Assembly: GCA_965243775.1 (NCBI GenBank)
Contig: CBDEWF010000037.1
Location: 1-64,000, forward strand
Source: Sansalvadorimonas sp965243775
GTDB taxonomy: Bacteria; Pseudomonadota; Gammaproteobacteria; Pseudomonadales; Endozoicomonadaceae
DNA: 64,000 bases
Direction of reading: 5' to 3'
Of the stretch, positions 45,016 through 54,655 are shown one piece after another (within the stretch, counting starts at the first letter, position 1; each line of letters opens with the position of its first letter). The position numbers and the translations under genes are program-made. The notes under the pieces were generated by a model. That model saw nothing but the letters and a program-made list of their open reading frames with translations. It had not been told where the DNA came from and made no database searches.

Positions 45016-46149
45016 TCAGCGGGATGCCAACCATGCTTGGGGATTGGATGGCCGACCCTTGTAGCGAATTTCAAAATAGAGTCCACTTTCGCTTTGACCA
45101 CCACTGTCACCCACCAGAGCGATCTGCTCACCGGGAACAACCCAGTCACCCACAGTCTTGAGAAGCTGTTGATTATGGGCATAAAGCGTCATGTAGCCAC
45201 TACCGTGATCAATAATTAGCAGCTGGCCGAAACTTTTCATCCAGTCTGAGAACACTACGTGTCCATGGTGAGGTGCTTTCACTGCACTGCCCGCCTTGCT
45301 GGCAATAAATACTCCGTTCCAGCGTACTTTGCTTTCGCTGCGTTTTTCACCGTAATGGTGAACAACCCTGCCTTTTACCGGCCACTGCATCTTGCCACGT
45401 ACTTTCTTGAAGGGTCTGTTAATTGATGCAACATCTTCAATGGAGGTTATGGAAGAGAGCAACTCCTGCAGTTCTTTCTGCTCCTTTTCCAGGCGACCAA
45501 GGCGGGTACCACTTTTTTTCTCTGTGTTGTTCAGCCTGGCCAACAGTATCTGACGCTCTTTACTGGCAGACGTCAGTCTTTTTTCCTGACTGGCCAGAGA
45601 CTCCCGTTTCCTGGAAATAGTCTGATTGGCCCGGGCAAGGTGCTCTGCAGCAACAGCCAGTTTACGGTGACTCTCTTCAAGGGCGATCAGGGCACCGGAC
45701 TGCTCTTTAGCAAAGCGGTCATAGTACGCCATCATGCGACTGGTTTTGGTGGAATTCTGCTGATTGAGAAGGAGTTTCAGCTGGGGATCCTGCCCGGCAA
45801 CATAGGCAGCTCGGATGACTTTGGCAACGCTCTCCCTGTTGCGGATCAGCTCCTGTTTGAGTTCACTATGCCGGGCCTGGTGCTTTTTTTCAGTCTGCCT
45901 CGTCTCTTTCAGTTCTTGCTCAGTCTGGCGGATACTCTTCCTGACCTGGTTCAGTTCCTGCTCGGTTTTCTCTACCCGGGTTTCGATATCGCTGCGCTCA
46001 CGGCGAACCCGGTCGAGGAGTGTGCGGAGTTCCTTGATGTCCTTGTTGATCCGCTCCAGGCGAGCGGATTCACTCTCTGCATTGGCAGATAACGGTATGG
46101 CCAGTATCAGGGCCATAAACAGCGTCAATGTCAGTGGCTGGGTTTTCAT
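45016..46149 (-). CDS. envC: Murein hydrolase activator EnvC
   Basis: A 377-residue periplasmic protein with a signal peptide (LTLTLFMALILAIPLSANA), a long coiled coil (~residues 30-240) and a C-terminal LytM/M23 domain (MQWPVKGRVVHHYGEK through LVGDSGG). The LytM metal site looks degenerate: N-G-V-F in place of the usual Gly-x-Asp. This fits EnvC as an activator of AmiA/AmiB amidases at the septum rather than an active peptidase. Lies between gpmI and ctpA on the same strand. Confidence 0.93.
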   Translation of the reverse strand: MKTQPLTLTLFMALILAIPLSANAESESARLERINKDIKELRTLLDRVRRERSDIETRVEKTEQELNQVRKSIRQTEQELKETRQTEKKHQARHSELKQELIRNRESVAKVIRAAYVAGQDPQLKLLLNQQNSTKTSRMMAYYDRFAKEQSGALIALEESHRKLAVAAEHLARANQTISRKRESLASQEKRLTSASKERQILLARLNNTEKKSGTRLGRLEKEQKELQELLSSITSIEDVASINRPFKKVRGKMQWPVKGRVVHHYGEKRSESKVRWNGVFIASKAGSAVKAPHHGHVVFSDWMKSFGQLLIIDHGSGYMTLYAHNQQLLKTVGDWVVPGEQIALVGDSGGQSESGLYFEIRYKGRPSNPQAWLASR

Positions 46150-46377
46150 TGTGGTTACATATTTAGTGCTGACTGTATTTAGTGTTCGCTGTGGTACTCG
46201 CAGCTAGTGCGTCCATTATGCCCAGAGAATACCTGTGCCGGTAGATAGTGAAAATGATTTTTATCGTTTCAGTATGGCTGGTTTATGGGAAGGATACAGC
46301 TGAAATAAATAGACAGTTTATGCCGTTTATAAATCAGCCTTTAGTGGAAAAGGTCTTTTTATGGGAAAAGAGCATGG

Positions 46378-46409
46378 AAAAAGAGCGACCATTAAATTGA
46401 TCGCTCTTC
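46378..46409 (-). terminator. Intrinsic terminator downstream of gpmI
   Basis: On the minus strand AGAGCGA pairs with TCGCTCT around a 12-base A/T-rich loop, followed by TTTTT, starting about 20 bp after the gpmI stop. It separates gpmI from envC, which must then have its own promoter or depend on read-through. Confidence 0.82.
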
Positions 46410-46426
46410 TGTTACCCGGGCAGTAA

Positions 46427-47959
46427 TCAGATCAGACTATGGCCGGTCATCTCTTCAGGTTGTTCCAGCTCCATCAGTGACAGCAGAGTCGGAGCGATAT
46501 CAGAAAGTTTGCCGTCTTTCAGGACGATATCTTTAGGGCCGGCGTAGATCAGGGGCACAGCTTCACAGGTGTGAGCAGTATGGGCCTGGCCAGTTGAGGG
46601 ATCTTCCATCTGTTCGGCATTACCGTGGTCGGCAGTGATCAGACACTGGCCTCCGGTTTTGTCCAGGGCATCAACAATTTTGCCAACGCAGGTGTCAACA
46701 CACTCAGCGGCCTTCACTGCAGCATCAAATACGCCAGTATGACCGACCATATCACCATTGGCATAGTTGCAGATGATCAGGTCGTACTCGCCACTTTCAA
46801 TGGCATGTACCAGCTTTTCTGTGACTTCCGGTGCGCTCATTTCCGGCTGCAGATCGTAAGTAGCAACTTTTGGAGAATTCACCAGGATACGGGTTTCTCC
46901 GCCGTAGGGCTCTTCACGGCCACCGCTGAAGAAGAAGGTGACGTGGGCGTACTTCTCGGTTTCTGCAATACGCAGCTGGGTTTTGCCCAGCCTGGCCATA
47001 TATTCGCCCATGGTATTCACCAGTTCTGCAGGCGGGAAGGCGCAGGGAGCAGGAATGTCTTCAGCGTAACGGGTCAGCATAACGAAGCCGGACAGTGCAG
47101 GGCGCTGCTTGCGGGTGAAACCATTGAAAGCATCGTCAGCAAACACGCGAGACAGCTGGCGGGCGCGATCAGCGCGGAAGTTCATGAAAACAACAGCATC
47201 GCCATCTCTCATGATTGCAGCTTCTTTGCCGGCTGGCACAATGCTGGTGGCCTTTACGAATTCGTCATTTTCATCCCGTTCGTAGGCAGCATCCAGACCT
47301 TCAACGGCGGTGGATACAGTATGCACGCAGTCGCCGGCTGTCATCAGGTTCCAGGCTTCTTCGACACGTTCCCAGCGCTGGTCACGATCCATGGCATAGT
47401 AACGACCAATAATGCTGGCTACACGGCCTGCATTCAGCTTCTGCAGCAGAGCGTCGGTTTTTTCCAGGGAGGTTCTGGCACTGCGGGGAGGAGTATCACG
47501 GCCATCTAGGAAAGCGTGTACATAAACTTCTTTGGCACCACGGCCTGCAGCCATTTCGATCATGGCATGGATATGGCCTTCATGGGAGTGCACGCCACCA
47601 GGAGACATCAGCCCCATGATATGAACGGCCTTGCCTTTTGAAACAGCTCCGTCAACAGCCTTGACCAGTTCAGGGTTGTGGGCAAATTCACCATCCTTGA
47701 TGGACTTGGTGATACGAGTCAGATCCTGATAGACAACCCGGCCTGCTCCCAGATTCATATGACCCACTTCACTGTTACCCATTTGCCCGTCAGGCAGGCC
47801 AACATCACCGCCGGAGCCAGAGATGAGGGAGTGGGGGTTATTGGCCCAGAGGCGATCCATTACCGGAGTGTTGGCTGCGAGAATGGCGTTGGATTCCGCT
47901 TCTTCACGATGGCCCCAGCCATCAAGAATCAGCAGTGCAGTGGTAGTACGCTTAGTCAT
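46427..47959 (-). CDS. gpmI: 2,3-bisphosphoglycerate-independent phosphoglycerate mutase
   Basis: A 510-residue glycolytic enzyme interconverting 3- and 2-phosphoglycerate. It is manganese-dependent and of the alkaline-phosphatase superfamily. Visible features are LLILDGWG at the N-terminus (metal Asp), the phosphoserine loop NSEVGHMNLGAGR, the FMNFRADRARQLSR substrate region and the C-terminal ITADHGNAEQM and AHTAHT metal motifs. The ATG of MTKRTTT at 47959 gives the family length; the frame is open to 48043. It is well conserved and heads the gpmI-envC-ctpA set. Confidence 0.96.
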   Translation of the reverse strand: MTKRTTTALLILDGWGHREEAESNAILAANTPVMDRLWANNPHSLISGSGGDVGLPDGQMGNSEVGHMNLGAGRVVYQDLTRITKSIKDGEFAHNPELVKAVDGAVSKGKAVHIMGLMSPGGVHSHEGHIHAMIEMAAGRGAKEVYVHAFLDGRDTPPRSARTSLEKTDALLQKLNAGRVASIIGRYYAMDRDQRWERVEEAWNLMTAGDCVHTVSTAVEGLDAAYERDENDEFVKATSIVPAGKEAAIMRDGDAVVFMNFRADRARQLSRVFADDAFNGFTRKQRPALSGFVMLTRYAEDIPAPCAFPPAELVNTMGEYMARLGKTQLRIAETEKYAHVTFFFSGGREEPYGGETRILVNSPKVATYDLQPEMSAPEVTEKLVHAIESGEYDLIICNYANGDMVGHTGVFDAAVKAAECVDTCVGKIVDALDKTGGQCLITADHGNAEQMEDPSTGQAHTAHTCEAVPLIYAGPKDIVLKDGKLSDIAPTLLSLMELEQPEEMTGHSLI

Positions 47960-48288
47960 GCTGTTTCGGCGTCGCATAAGGAAAAAACAAAGGATGAATT
48001 CTAGCTCTTTGGCGGGTTTAAGGCTACGCAGATTGGTTACCAATACTGGACACTTGTGATGTTTGAAGGTGTGCGAGAGTGGGGGAGTGAAAAAATGAGT
48101 TGAAAGTGGTGGAAGTGACCCGAGGTCACTGGTGTGGGTTCGGCGTATGACAACTTTGTCACATCTGCAGACTCAATCCCTGATAAAAGAAAGGAACTAA
48201 TTAACTGTTAAATAAGTCAACCCTATAAGTTAAAGGAATGAATAACCTCTAATAAAAATATTCAAGTACCGGACATGGCGGGATAGAT

Positions 48289-50451
48289 GTGCAGTCAGTA
48301 AAAGAGCCAATAAAAACAGGTACCATCTGCGGAGAATCAGTTGACACATATTCTTTGAGGAGGGAGCCATCTTGTGAATTATTTGATAAGCTTGATAGCT
48401 GGTTTCAAAGAAATATCGAGCCATATCATAATGATATAAGTAATATATTTTTACCAAGATTTGTTGATGATGTTAAAGATAGAATTGTTTATGGTGACCT
48501 TCCAAAGCCAGAGTTTTTATCAGGATTGAAGGTTAAAGCAGGAACATGGTTCAATTGCTTAATGCGCTTTCATTTTGCAGGCAGACCAACGGAACAGTAC
48601 AGTAATGAACAGCTAGGTATAACAGCAACAGATGGGTTATATGGAGAAAATATTTTTTACAGGGATTTGTTTGACAAACTAAGGGAGTGCCGTGGAGCCA
48701 GAACAATAGATGACTATACCGCTTTCATGGACTGGTTGATAAGAACTGATCTGTTAGAAGACTACCCCTGTCATGAACTGGTGAATCAAATTCCTGATGG
48801 TTATAAAGTAATGCGTCCGGAATTGTGTGATACTGTGTTATCAAGCAATCAGAAAGCCTTACCGTTTGATCCTGAAAGGCCGAAATATATACCTAAATGT
48901 TTTATCCATGCATTTCCTGCTCGGTTTTTGGAAATGAAATTTTATTTTATACGCACCATGTTACAGGAAGCTCATGATGATCTTAAGATAGCTGTCATAG
49001 ATAAGTGGCTTTGCTCCGACAGTGATAAACAAATAAGGGATTGGTTGTTTTTACAGCGGTTTTATCCACTAAATACATTCCTACATGAGTGCTATCCATG
49101 GAATGTTGTTTTAGAAGCATTGACGGCATTAATCCCTGAACCTCTTGATACTAATGATGCAGAATTAATAAAAAAAATGAATTCAGGTAATCCAGTGGTT
49201 TCTGACGATACTGGCTTGCGCAGTTTTACCATAGCATTTGGGCGCACGATAAAGTCAGTTTCTGATAATGGTAACACCTACTTAAAACTCCAGTCTCGTG
49301 ACGAGTCTGATTTCTTTTTCAAGAGAAATTATACCCGCCTCCAAGTCTTCAGAAATGTAGCAGATGATTTAGAAAGCGAAACTGTGCATCCAGAAAAATT
49401 AATAAAGATAGAATGCACACAAAAGTTTTTATCGGAAACTTCACTTGAAAGTAGCGAACAGGAAAAAATCCTGAAAACAGTAAAGGAAAAAGCATGCTTG
49501 GCTATAGAGTTCACGACACCCAAAGGAAAAGATTACGAGGAGTATAACTATGATGTAAAGAGTGCTGGAGAGGCTCTGAACGGAATCAGGATTTATGCCA
49601 GAGATTACGGGAGATTATGGAAAAAAGGCTTGCTTGGGCCGGTTGCCATCAATGCTTTTCATCACTACTCCGGGGGTAGGCGCCATATGACTTTGGCACC
49701 ATATATCGGAAGATTCTGTGAGGGTGCAATAGAAAGCTGGTGTTTTGAGGCAACTAACCACCCTAATGTAGGAGGGGAGGAAATCGGGATGCGCGATATG
49801 GGGGATACCTATACGCCTAATGAGATAACTGGCCCCTATTTTGATGATTATTGTCCAGATCATTCAAAGTCTGATACACCAAAGAAAATACGGCTGAATG
49901 AGCTTGCAAGAGCTGCTGAAAGTTTAGTGCTTCTCTATGCCCGCAGATTCAATAAGAATTTTGATTATTCATTGGCTAGCAGTGTTGGAAAGATTTCTCG
50001 GGAAGTTAGCGATATTTTGTCTGATTTGTTTAGTTCAGCCATGCCTCTGGCTAAGGATGAATGTCTTTTTCTTATGTGTGAACACAATCTGCTTGAACAA
50101 TGTAGTCGTGAAATAAGTTACTGGTTGGCGGCTAATGTTCCTTATGTTGCTGATTTGAGGGCCGCGACTATTAACAGGGCAGTATACCCGCTCCTTCCAC
50201 AGAGAATGCGAAGCTGCGTTTTGACTGGGAAACAAAGCAAAGGCTTGTTCGATCACGGGTTTGTATATGAAGATCGCAGTCAGGATAGTCACTGTCAGCT
50301 GGGAGCTCTGTCAGGAAGAATGCCTGTGATATCACTCAACGGGATAATCACCAAACTCATTGAATATGGAGCATTGGAAATGATCAAGATACATCGGGCT
50401 CAGGAATGTAAAAATGCAGAAAGGTTACACATGGAAAAATATGTAGCGTGA
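48289..50451 (+). CDS. Unrecognised 720-residue protein
   Basis: The frame is open for 720 codons from a GTG at 48289, with no good ribosome site. It has no signal peptide or membrane helices, so it is probably cytoplasmic. Notable segments are a charged N-terminus, a central RDYGRLWKKGLLGPVAINAF stretch followed by a Gly-Arg-rich HHYSGGRRHMTLAP, a HPNVGGEEIGMRDMGD acidic/Gly segment and a helical C-terminus. I could not place it in a family. Codon and base use are more A/T-rich than flanking gpmI and the symporter. It lies in a region where gpmI and yibN-grxC-secB are usually close, so it looks inserted. Confidence 0.7.
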   Translation: MQSVKEPIKTGTICGESVDTYSLRREPSCELFDKLDSWFQRNIEPYHNDISNIFLPRFVDDVKDRIVYGDLPKPEFLSGLKVKAGTWFNCLMRFHFAGRPTEQYSNEQLGITATDGLYGENIFYRDLFDKLRECRGARTIDDYTAFMDWLIRTDLLEDYPCHELVNQIPDGYKVMRPELCDTVLSSNQKALPFDPERPKYIPKCFIHAFPARFLEMKFYFIRTMLQEAHDDLKIAVIDKWLCSDSDKQIRDWLFLQRFYPLNTFLHECYPWNVVLEALTALIPEPLDTNDAELIKKMNSGNPVVSDDTGLRSFTIAFGRTIKSVSDNGNTYLKLQSRDESDFFFKRNYTRLQVFRNVADDLESETVHPEKLIKIECTQKFLSETSLESSEQEKILKTVKEKACLAIEFTTPKGKDYEEYNYDVKSAGEALNGIRIYARDYGRLWKKGLLGPVAINAFHHYSGGRRHMTLAPYIGRFCEGAIESWCFEATNHPNVGGEEIGMRDMGDTYTPNEITGPYFDDYCPDHSKSDTPKKIRLNELARAAESLVLLYARRFNKNFDYSLASSVGKISREVSDILSDLFSSAMPLAKDECLFLMCEHNLLEQCSREISYWLAANVPYVADLRAATINRAVYPLLPQRMRSCVLTGKQSKGLFDHGFVYEDRSQDSHCQLGALSGRMPVISLNGIITKLIEYGALEMIKIHRAQECKNAERLHMEKYVA

Positions 50452-50528
50452 TAAACATTAAAAATACTAACCTGCCAGCGATAAGCCGTTTGAGAAGTGT
50501 GGATTGCCCCTACGTTTATGAAGGAAGG

Positions 50529-50563
50529 CCAAAGCTACAGACATTTTTTATCGATAGCTTTGG
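50529..50563. terminator. Possible bidirectional terminator
   Basis: CCAAAGCTA and TAGCTTTGG form a 9-bp stem around a 17-base loop between the convergent 720-residue gene and the symporter. There is no T-run directly after either arm, so the role is tentative. Confidence 0.45.
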
Positions 50564-50585
50564 TTGACTGACAACGGTGTTTGGT

Positions 50586-51953
50586 TTAGCGTGAAGAAGA
50601 AACAGCTTCTTCAGTTTTATCTTCGGAGAAGTGTTCCCGCACCAGCTTGAAAACTACCGGGCTCAGCAGAATCAGGGCTACCAGGTTGGGCAGGGCCATC
50701 ATGGCGTTCAGGGTATCTGCGACCAGCCAGATGAAATCGAGACTCAGAACGGCACCAGCAGGAATAGCGCAAATCCAGGCGATACGGTAAGGGGTGATAG
50801 CCTTCACACCAAACAGGTACTCAATGCTGCGTTCGCCATACAGAGCCCAGCCCAGGATAGTTGTGAAAGCAAAAATACTCAGGGCAACAGCAATGATGTA
50901 ATTGCCAACCCCGGGCAGTGCCTTGGCAAAGGCCGCTGAGGTCAGAGCCGCGCCAGAGTCACCGGAAGTCCACAGGCCGGAGGTAATGATGGCCAGGCCG
51001 GTAATAGAGCAGATAATAATGGTATCAATGAAAGTACCCAGCATCGCGATCAAGCCTTGGCGCACAGGGTCATTGGTTTGTGCTGCAGCGTGAGCAATGG
51101 GTGCAGAACCCAGACCGGCTTCGTTGGAAAAGATACCGCGGGCAACACCAAAGCGGATAGCCATCCAGACCGCAGCACCAGCAAAACCACCCTCAGCAGC
51201 TGTTGGAGTGAATGCGTGGGTAAATACCAGATCCAGTGCTTCAGGAATGGCACCAGCATTAATAAACAGAACGGCCAGTCCGGCAACCAGGTAAGCAATA
51301 GCCATAGTTGGGACCAGAGAGCCGGCAACAGCACCGATTCGTTTGACACCGCCAAGCAGAACTGCACCAACCAGTACCATGATAACGACGCCGGTCACCC
51401 ACTCGGGAATACTGAAGTTGGTTTCCAGAACTGCGGCTACAGAGTTAGCCTGTACAGTATTGCCGATACCAAAGGCGGCAATTGAGGCAAACACCGCAAA
51501 CGTTGTTCCCATCCATGCCCACTTGGGACCAAGGCCATTTTTGATGTAATACATCGGGCCGCCGGTGTGTTCTCCGTTGGCATCAACTTCTCTGAACTTT
51601 ACCGCGAGAACGGCTTCGGCAAACTTAGTTGCCATGCCGACCAGGGCGGTGCACCACATCCAGAACAGGGCCCCTGGTCCACCGAGGAATACAGCTGTAG
51701 CCACACCGGCAATATTACCGGTTCCGACAGTTGCTGAGAGAGCTGTCATCAGAGCCTGGAAAGGTGAAATTTCTCCCGAATCTGAGGAGCTGCGCCCCTT
51801 CCACATTAAGCAAAAACCTGTCCCCAGCTTGAGTATTGGCATGAATTTCAAGCCAAGCATCAGGAACAGACCTGTACCGAGAATCAGAACCAGCATGGCG
51901 GGTCCCCAGACTATGGAGTTAAGGCTGCCAAAAAAGGAGGTAAGTGCTTCCAT
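50586..51953 (-). CDS. Alanine/glycine:cation symporter (AGCS family)
   Basis: A 455-residue inner-membrane protein with about ten hydrophobic helices. Family features include the N-terminal SLNSIVWGPAMLVLILGTGLF, a cytoplasmic loop with SSSDSGEISPFQALMTALSATVGTGNIAG, and a second conserved loop GVARGIFSNEAGLGSAPIAHAAAQT. These are diagnostic of the sodium/alanine symporters (AlsT/DagA). It imports alanine or glycine with Na+ or H+. The short charged C-terminus (EHFSEDKTEEAVSSSR) is normal. Monocistronic. Confidence 0.93.
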   Translation of the reverse strand: MEALTSFFGSLNSIVWGPAMLVLILGTGLFLMLGLKFMPILKLGTGFCLMWKGRSSSDSGEISPFQALMTALSATVGTGNIAGVATAVFLGGPGALFWMWCTALVGMATKFAEAVLAVKFREVDANGEHTGGPMYYIKNGLGPKWAWMGTTFAVFASIAAFGIGNTVQANSVAAVLETNFSIPEWVTGVVIMVLVGAVLLGGVKRIGAVAGSLVPTMAIAYLVAGLAVLFINAGAIPEALDLVFTHAFTPTAAEGGFAGAAVWMAIRFGVARGIFSNEAGLGSAPIAHAAAQTNDPVRQGLIAMLGTFIDTIIICSITGLAIITSGLWTSGDSGAALTSAAFAKALPGVGNYIIAVALSIFAFTTILGWALYGERSIEYLFGVKAITPYRIAWICAIPAGAVLSLDFIWLVADTLNAMMALPNLVALILLSPVVFKLVREHFSEDKTEEAVSSSR

Positions 51954-52189
51954 AAGAGTGTTGCCTTTTTATTTTAATGAATAGTTCGAAAATGCTTCTG
52001 ACTGTTTTGGGGAAGAAGCTGATCCCATCAAATGCGTTTTTTGGTTGTTATTTTTAATCAGAAATACATCACCTCCCCCAGAGGCGACAGTATCTGAATA
52101 CGTTCTAAGGGCTGCGCCCCGGACAATGCTTGAAACAGAGACAGTCAATACTGCCTTTTGAAATTCTTTTGTTATTAGATCAACAGAAC

Positions 52190-52435
52190 CTAGGCCGAAA
52201 GCAGGTAACCAAGTACTGGAATTAACAGGAGAAAGAATGGAATGACCCACCCCCATTTTGGCTCTTCGCGGTCATATGAACACGCATTTTTTCCGTAAGG
52301 AAACTTTCCATCACAACAGCCACCCATGGCTATGATCCCCCCAAATACAACAAGGTGTGAGCAATTAGTACCATTCACGGTAATTTTTGTAAACCCAGTG
52401 CTGTTTGATATTGTTTGTTTTTGTGGGTGTGTCAT
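52190..52435 (-). CDS. Possible small membrane protein
   Basis: An 81-residue frame ending in a C-terminal hydrophobic helix (WGWVIPFFLLLIPVLGYLL). The middle has a Cys pair (GGCCDGKF) and later a single Cys (ACSYD). No clear ribosome site and no recognised family. It could be genuine, or a chance frame in the 728-bp gap between the symporter and the rhodanese gene. The rest of that gap shows nothing I can name. Confidence 0.35.
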   Translation of the reverse strand: MTHPQKQTISNSTGFTKITVNGTNCSHLVVFGGIIAMGGCCDGKFPYGKNACSYDREEPKWGWVIPFFLLLIPVLGYLLSA

Positions 52436-52680
52436 GTGACGACATGGTTATAGGTGGTCAGTTTCAGGGAGACTCAATAGCCAGCATGAAACATGAACTC
52501 ACGAGCACATCTCTTGCTTTAACCTGGAAGGGAGATTTGGGTAGTTTGGCTTTGAATTTGGAGGTAGGAATCTGACATAGTCTTCTCGCCGACCTTGAAT
52601 TGACCCCGAGTGGTGAAATTGTTCCCTCAATCTGTATACTTGCCAACTTGTCGTAATTTTGGGCTGTCCGGCTTTATCTA

Positions 52681-53097
52681 ATGGAACAATTAATCGAATT
52701 CATCATCAATCATCCCATGTTGACCGGCTCTTTTGCTGTATTGCTGGCTATGCTGGCCTTTACCGAAATACGCAAGGGCGGACAAACTATCAGCAACAAT
52801 GAGCTGACCCGGATGATGAATCAGGGAGGCGCAGCCCTGGTAGATCTGCGTGACAAGAAAGAATTTTCCCGCGGTTTTATTACTGGCGCGATTAATATTC
52901 CCCACACCAGCCTCAAGGCTCGTATCGCTGAGCTGGAAAAGTATAAGTCTGGTTCGGTCATTCTGGTTGATGCCATGGGACAACACTCCGGTTCAGCTGG
53001 CAAGCAGTTGAAGGATGCTGGCTTTGAGCAGGTTGTACGTTTGAGTGGTGGTATCGGCAGCTGGCAGGGAGAAAGCCTGCCTCTGGTGAAGAAATAG
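52681..53097 (+). CDS. Rhodanese-like membrane-anchored protein (YibN-like) lacking the usual active-site Cys
   Basis: A 138-residue protein with an N-terminal hydrophobic anchor (HPMLTGSFAVLLAMLAF) and a rhodanese domain (ALVDLRDKKEFSRGFITGAINIPH). It sits directly before grxC-secB, as yibN does in E. coli. At the position of the catalytic cysteine loop the sequence is ILVDAMGQHSG, so Asp97 occupies the usual Cys position. It is therefore unlikely to transfer sulfur by the normal mechanism. The three genes are spaced 26 and 11 bp apart, an operon. Confidence 0.83.
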   Translation: MEQLIEFIINHPMLTGSFAVLLAMLAFTEIRKGGQTISNNELTRMMNQGGAALVDLRDKKEFSRGFITGAINIPHTSLKARIAELEKYKSGSVILVDAMGQHSGSAGKQLKDAGFEQVVRLSGGIGSWQGESLPLVKK

Positions 53098-53123
53098 CCC
53101 TGGGCTAAAAAACGGAGAAAACA

Positions 53124-53384
53124 ATGCAGGAAGCCATTGTTTACAGCTCGTCATGGTGCCCATTCTGCCATCGTGCTCTTGCCCTGTTAGCAAAAAAAGG
53201 TGTGACGGTTGAAGTGATTTCTGTCGATGGGAAGCCGGATGTACGACAGGCTATGGCAGAAAAAGCGGGCAAAACATCTGTCCCACAGATCTGGATTGGC
53301 ACTACCCATGTTGGTGGCTGTGATGATCTCTACGCCCTGGAGGCCAGTGGAGAGCTCGACACGCTTCTCAACGCTGATAAGTAA
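53124..53384 (+). CDS. grxC: Glutaredoxin 3
   Basis: An 86-residue thioredoxin-fold protein with the dithiol site Cys12-Pro-Phe-Cys15, cis-Pro in TSVPQIWIG, and the GGCDDL glutathione-binding motif. The length is typical for GrxC. It sits between the rhodanese-like gene and secB, the conserved gammaproteobacterial order, and has a GGAG ribosome site. Confidence 0.95.
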   Translation: MQEAIVYSSSWCPFCHRALALLAKKGVTVEVISVDGKPDVRQAMAEKAGKTSVPQIWIGTTHVGGCDDLYALEASGELDTLLNADK

Positions 53385-53395
53385 AGGAAATCAAG

Positions 53396-53857
53396 ATGTC
53401 TGAAAATCAGCAGAATCAGGAACAGCAGCCGCAATTTGCACTGCAGCGTATCTATATCAAGGACCTGTCCTTTGAATCCCCCAAGGCTCCTGAAATCTTC
53501 AAGGCCCAGTGGCAGCCGGAAGTGAAGCTGGACCTGAACACCACCAATACAGCCCTGGAAGATGGCATGTATGAAGTGGTTCTGTCCCTGACAGCAACCG
53601 TCAGCAATGGCGAAGAGACTGCGTTTGTAGCAGAAGTTCATCAGGCTGGTATTTTCCTGGCCCGCAACCTTCCGGAAGCTGACCTGCATCGCACTTTGGG
53701 TGCCTTTTGCCCCAACCTGCTGTTCCCATATGCCCGTGAAGCTATCGATAACCTGGTGACCCGTGGCAGCTTCCCCGCTCTGATGCTGGCTCCAGTGAAC
53801 TTTGATGCATTGTATCTGCAGGCTCAGCAGCAGGCTGCACAGCAGACTCAGCAGTAA
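53396..53857 (+). CDS. secB: Protein-export chaperone SecB
   Basis: A 153-residue homotetrameric cytoplasmic chaperone that keeps preproteins unfolded and passes them to SecA. The family core FALQRIYIKDLSFESPKAPEIF is intact, as are LEDGMYEVVLSLTATV and the CPNLLFPYAREAIDNLVTRG block. It has a short Gln-rich C-terminus. Follows grxC by 11 bp and is followed by an intrinsic terminator, so it ends the operon. Confidence 0.97.
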   Translation: MSENQQNQEQQPQFALQRIYIKDLSFESPKAPEIFKAQWQPEVKLDLNTTNTALEDGMYEVVLSLTATVSNGEETAFVAEVHQAGIFLARNLPEADLHRTLGAFCPNLLFPYAREAIDNLVTRGSFPALMLAPVNFDALYLQAQQQAAQQTQQ

Positions 53858-53874
53858 TTGTTTCTGCCCTTATA

Positions 53875-53910
53875 AAACCGTCATGCAGGTTAACTGCTGG
53901 CGGTTTTTTT
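53875..53910 (+). terminator. Intrinsic terminator after secB
   Basis: AAACCG(TCA)TGCAG pairs with CTGC(TGG)CGGTTT around GTTAA, followed immediately by a run of T. It starts 18 bp after the secB stop. Confidence 0.9.
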
Positions 53911-54058
53911 ATTCTTGCCTAATCTGACACGCTCGTCAGTGCCCCTGACCAGGTTGTGGAACCTGCAGGGTGTTGCTTCGTCCAATATCTGTACGGAATC
54001 TCTTCAGGTTGCTGGCTGGGAGAGGCAGACTTATTTGCAAAGGCTCGGAGCAGAAACC

Positions 54059-54655
54059 ATGAGGGTTATAAACAAGCCAAATTCTTTAGCTCTGCGAAAG
54101 GCCCGCTGGCTTGGTATCTGTCTGTTCTCGAGTCTGCTGTCTGCAGCTCCCTGGCTCTATGCCCAGAGTGATACCAAAATGGCTGAAGATAACCATGGGC
54201 CTTACCTGCTGAGCACAGATCTTGACCTTGAGATCGAGCTGATAGTCTCTCATATGATCAGGGCTTATTCTGTCACTGGAAAGAATAAAATCGAGCTGTC
54301 TGTGGACAATGATCATACAGCTTCAGGATCACAGAACTATTGTGTCGATTCCAACGGCAGAGAAGCCAAAACCTACCTGACAGTGAATTCTGAAGATGCC
54401 AGTGGCAGCCAGTTCCATCTAAAAAAAGAGTCGACCAGTACCACTCTGAATATGAATGTTTTTATCACTGACCACTTGAACGGCGAGACGAAAAAACAGG
54501 TAACTCCCGGAGAGAAGAACCTGATTACAGCAGGTACCAAAAGTGCTCCCTGTCACGCTACAAACGGGTCAACCCAACTATTGGTGCAAACCGGAAAGAT
54601 TGTAGAAGAAGGCACCTATAGAACAATCTTGAAGCTGACATTTGCCACTTACTAG
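54059..54655 (+). CDS. Secreted SCPU-like pilus subunit of a chaperone-usher system
   Basis: About 198 residues from the ATG at 54059, which has GGAG upstream; the frame extends to 53915. A signal peptide (WLGICLFSSLLSAAPWLYAQ) precedes a beta-rich mature protein with two Cys (NYCVDSNG and SAPCHATNG). The C-terminal strand pattern ILKLTFATY is like the donor-strand/SCPU-type ends of spore-coat-U-like subunits. Placed ahead of an adhesin-like protein and an usher, so it is probably the major structural subunit. Confidence 0.7.
   Translation: MRVINKPNSLALRKARWLGICLFSSLLSAAPWLYAQSDTKMAEDNHGPYLLSTDLDLEIELIVSHMIRAYSVTGKNKIELSVDNDHTASGSQNYCVDSNGREAKTYLTVNSEDASGSQFHLKKESTSTTLNMNVFITDHLNGETKKQVTPGEKNLITAGTKSAPCHATNGSTQLLVQTGKIVEEGTYRTILKLTFATY

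Noticed and set aside
46625..47509. 294-codon frame antisense to gpmI
   Set aside because: Mirror of conserved gpmI codons; no family features.
48289..50451. Possible IucA/IucC siderophore synthetase
   Set aside because: A few segments were suggestive, but the typical ATP-binding and His motifs could not be placed, so left as unknown.
51969..52256. 95-codon frame upstream of the symporter gene
   Set aside because: Overlaps another candidate frame, has no ribosome site and an unconvincing composition.
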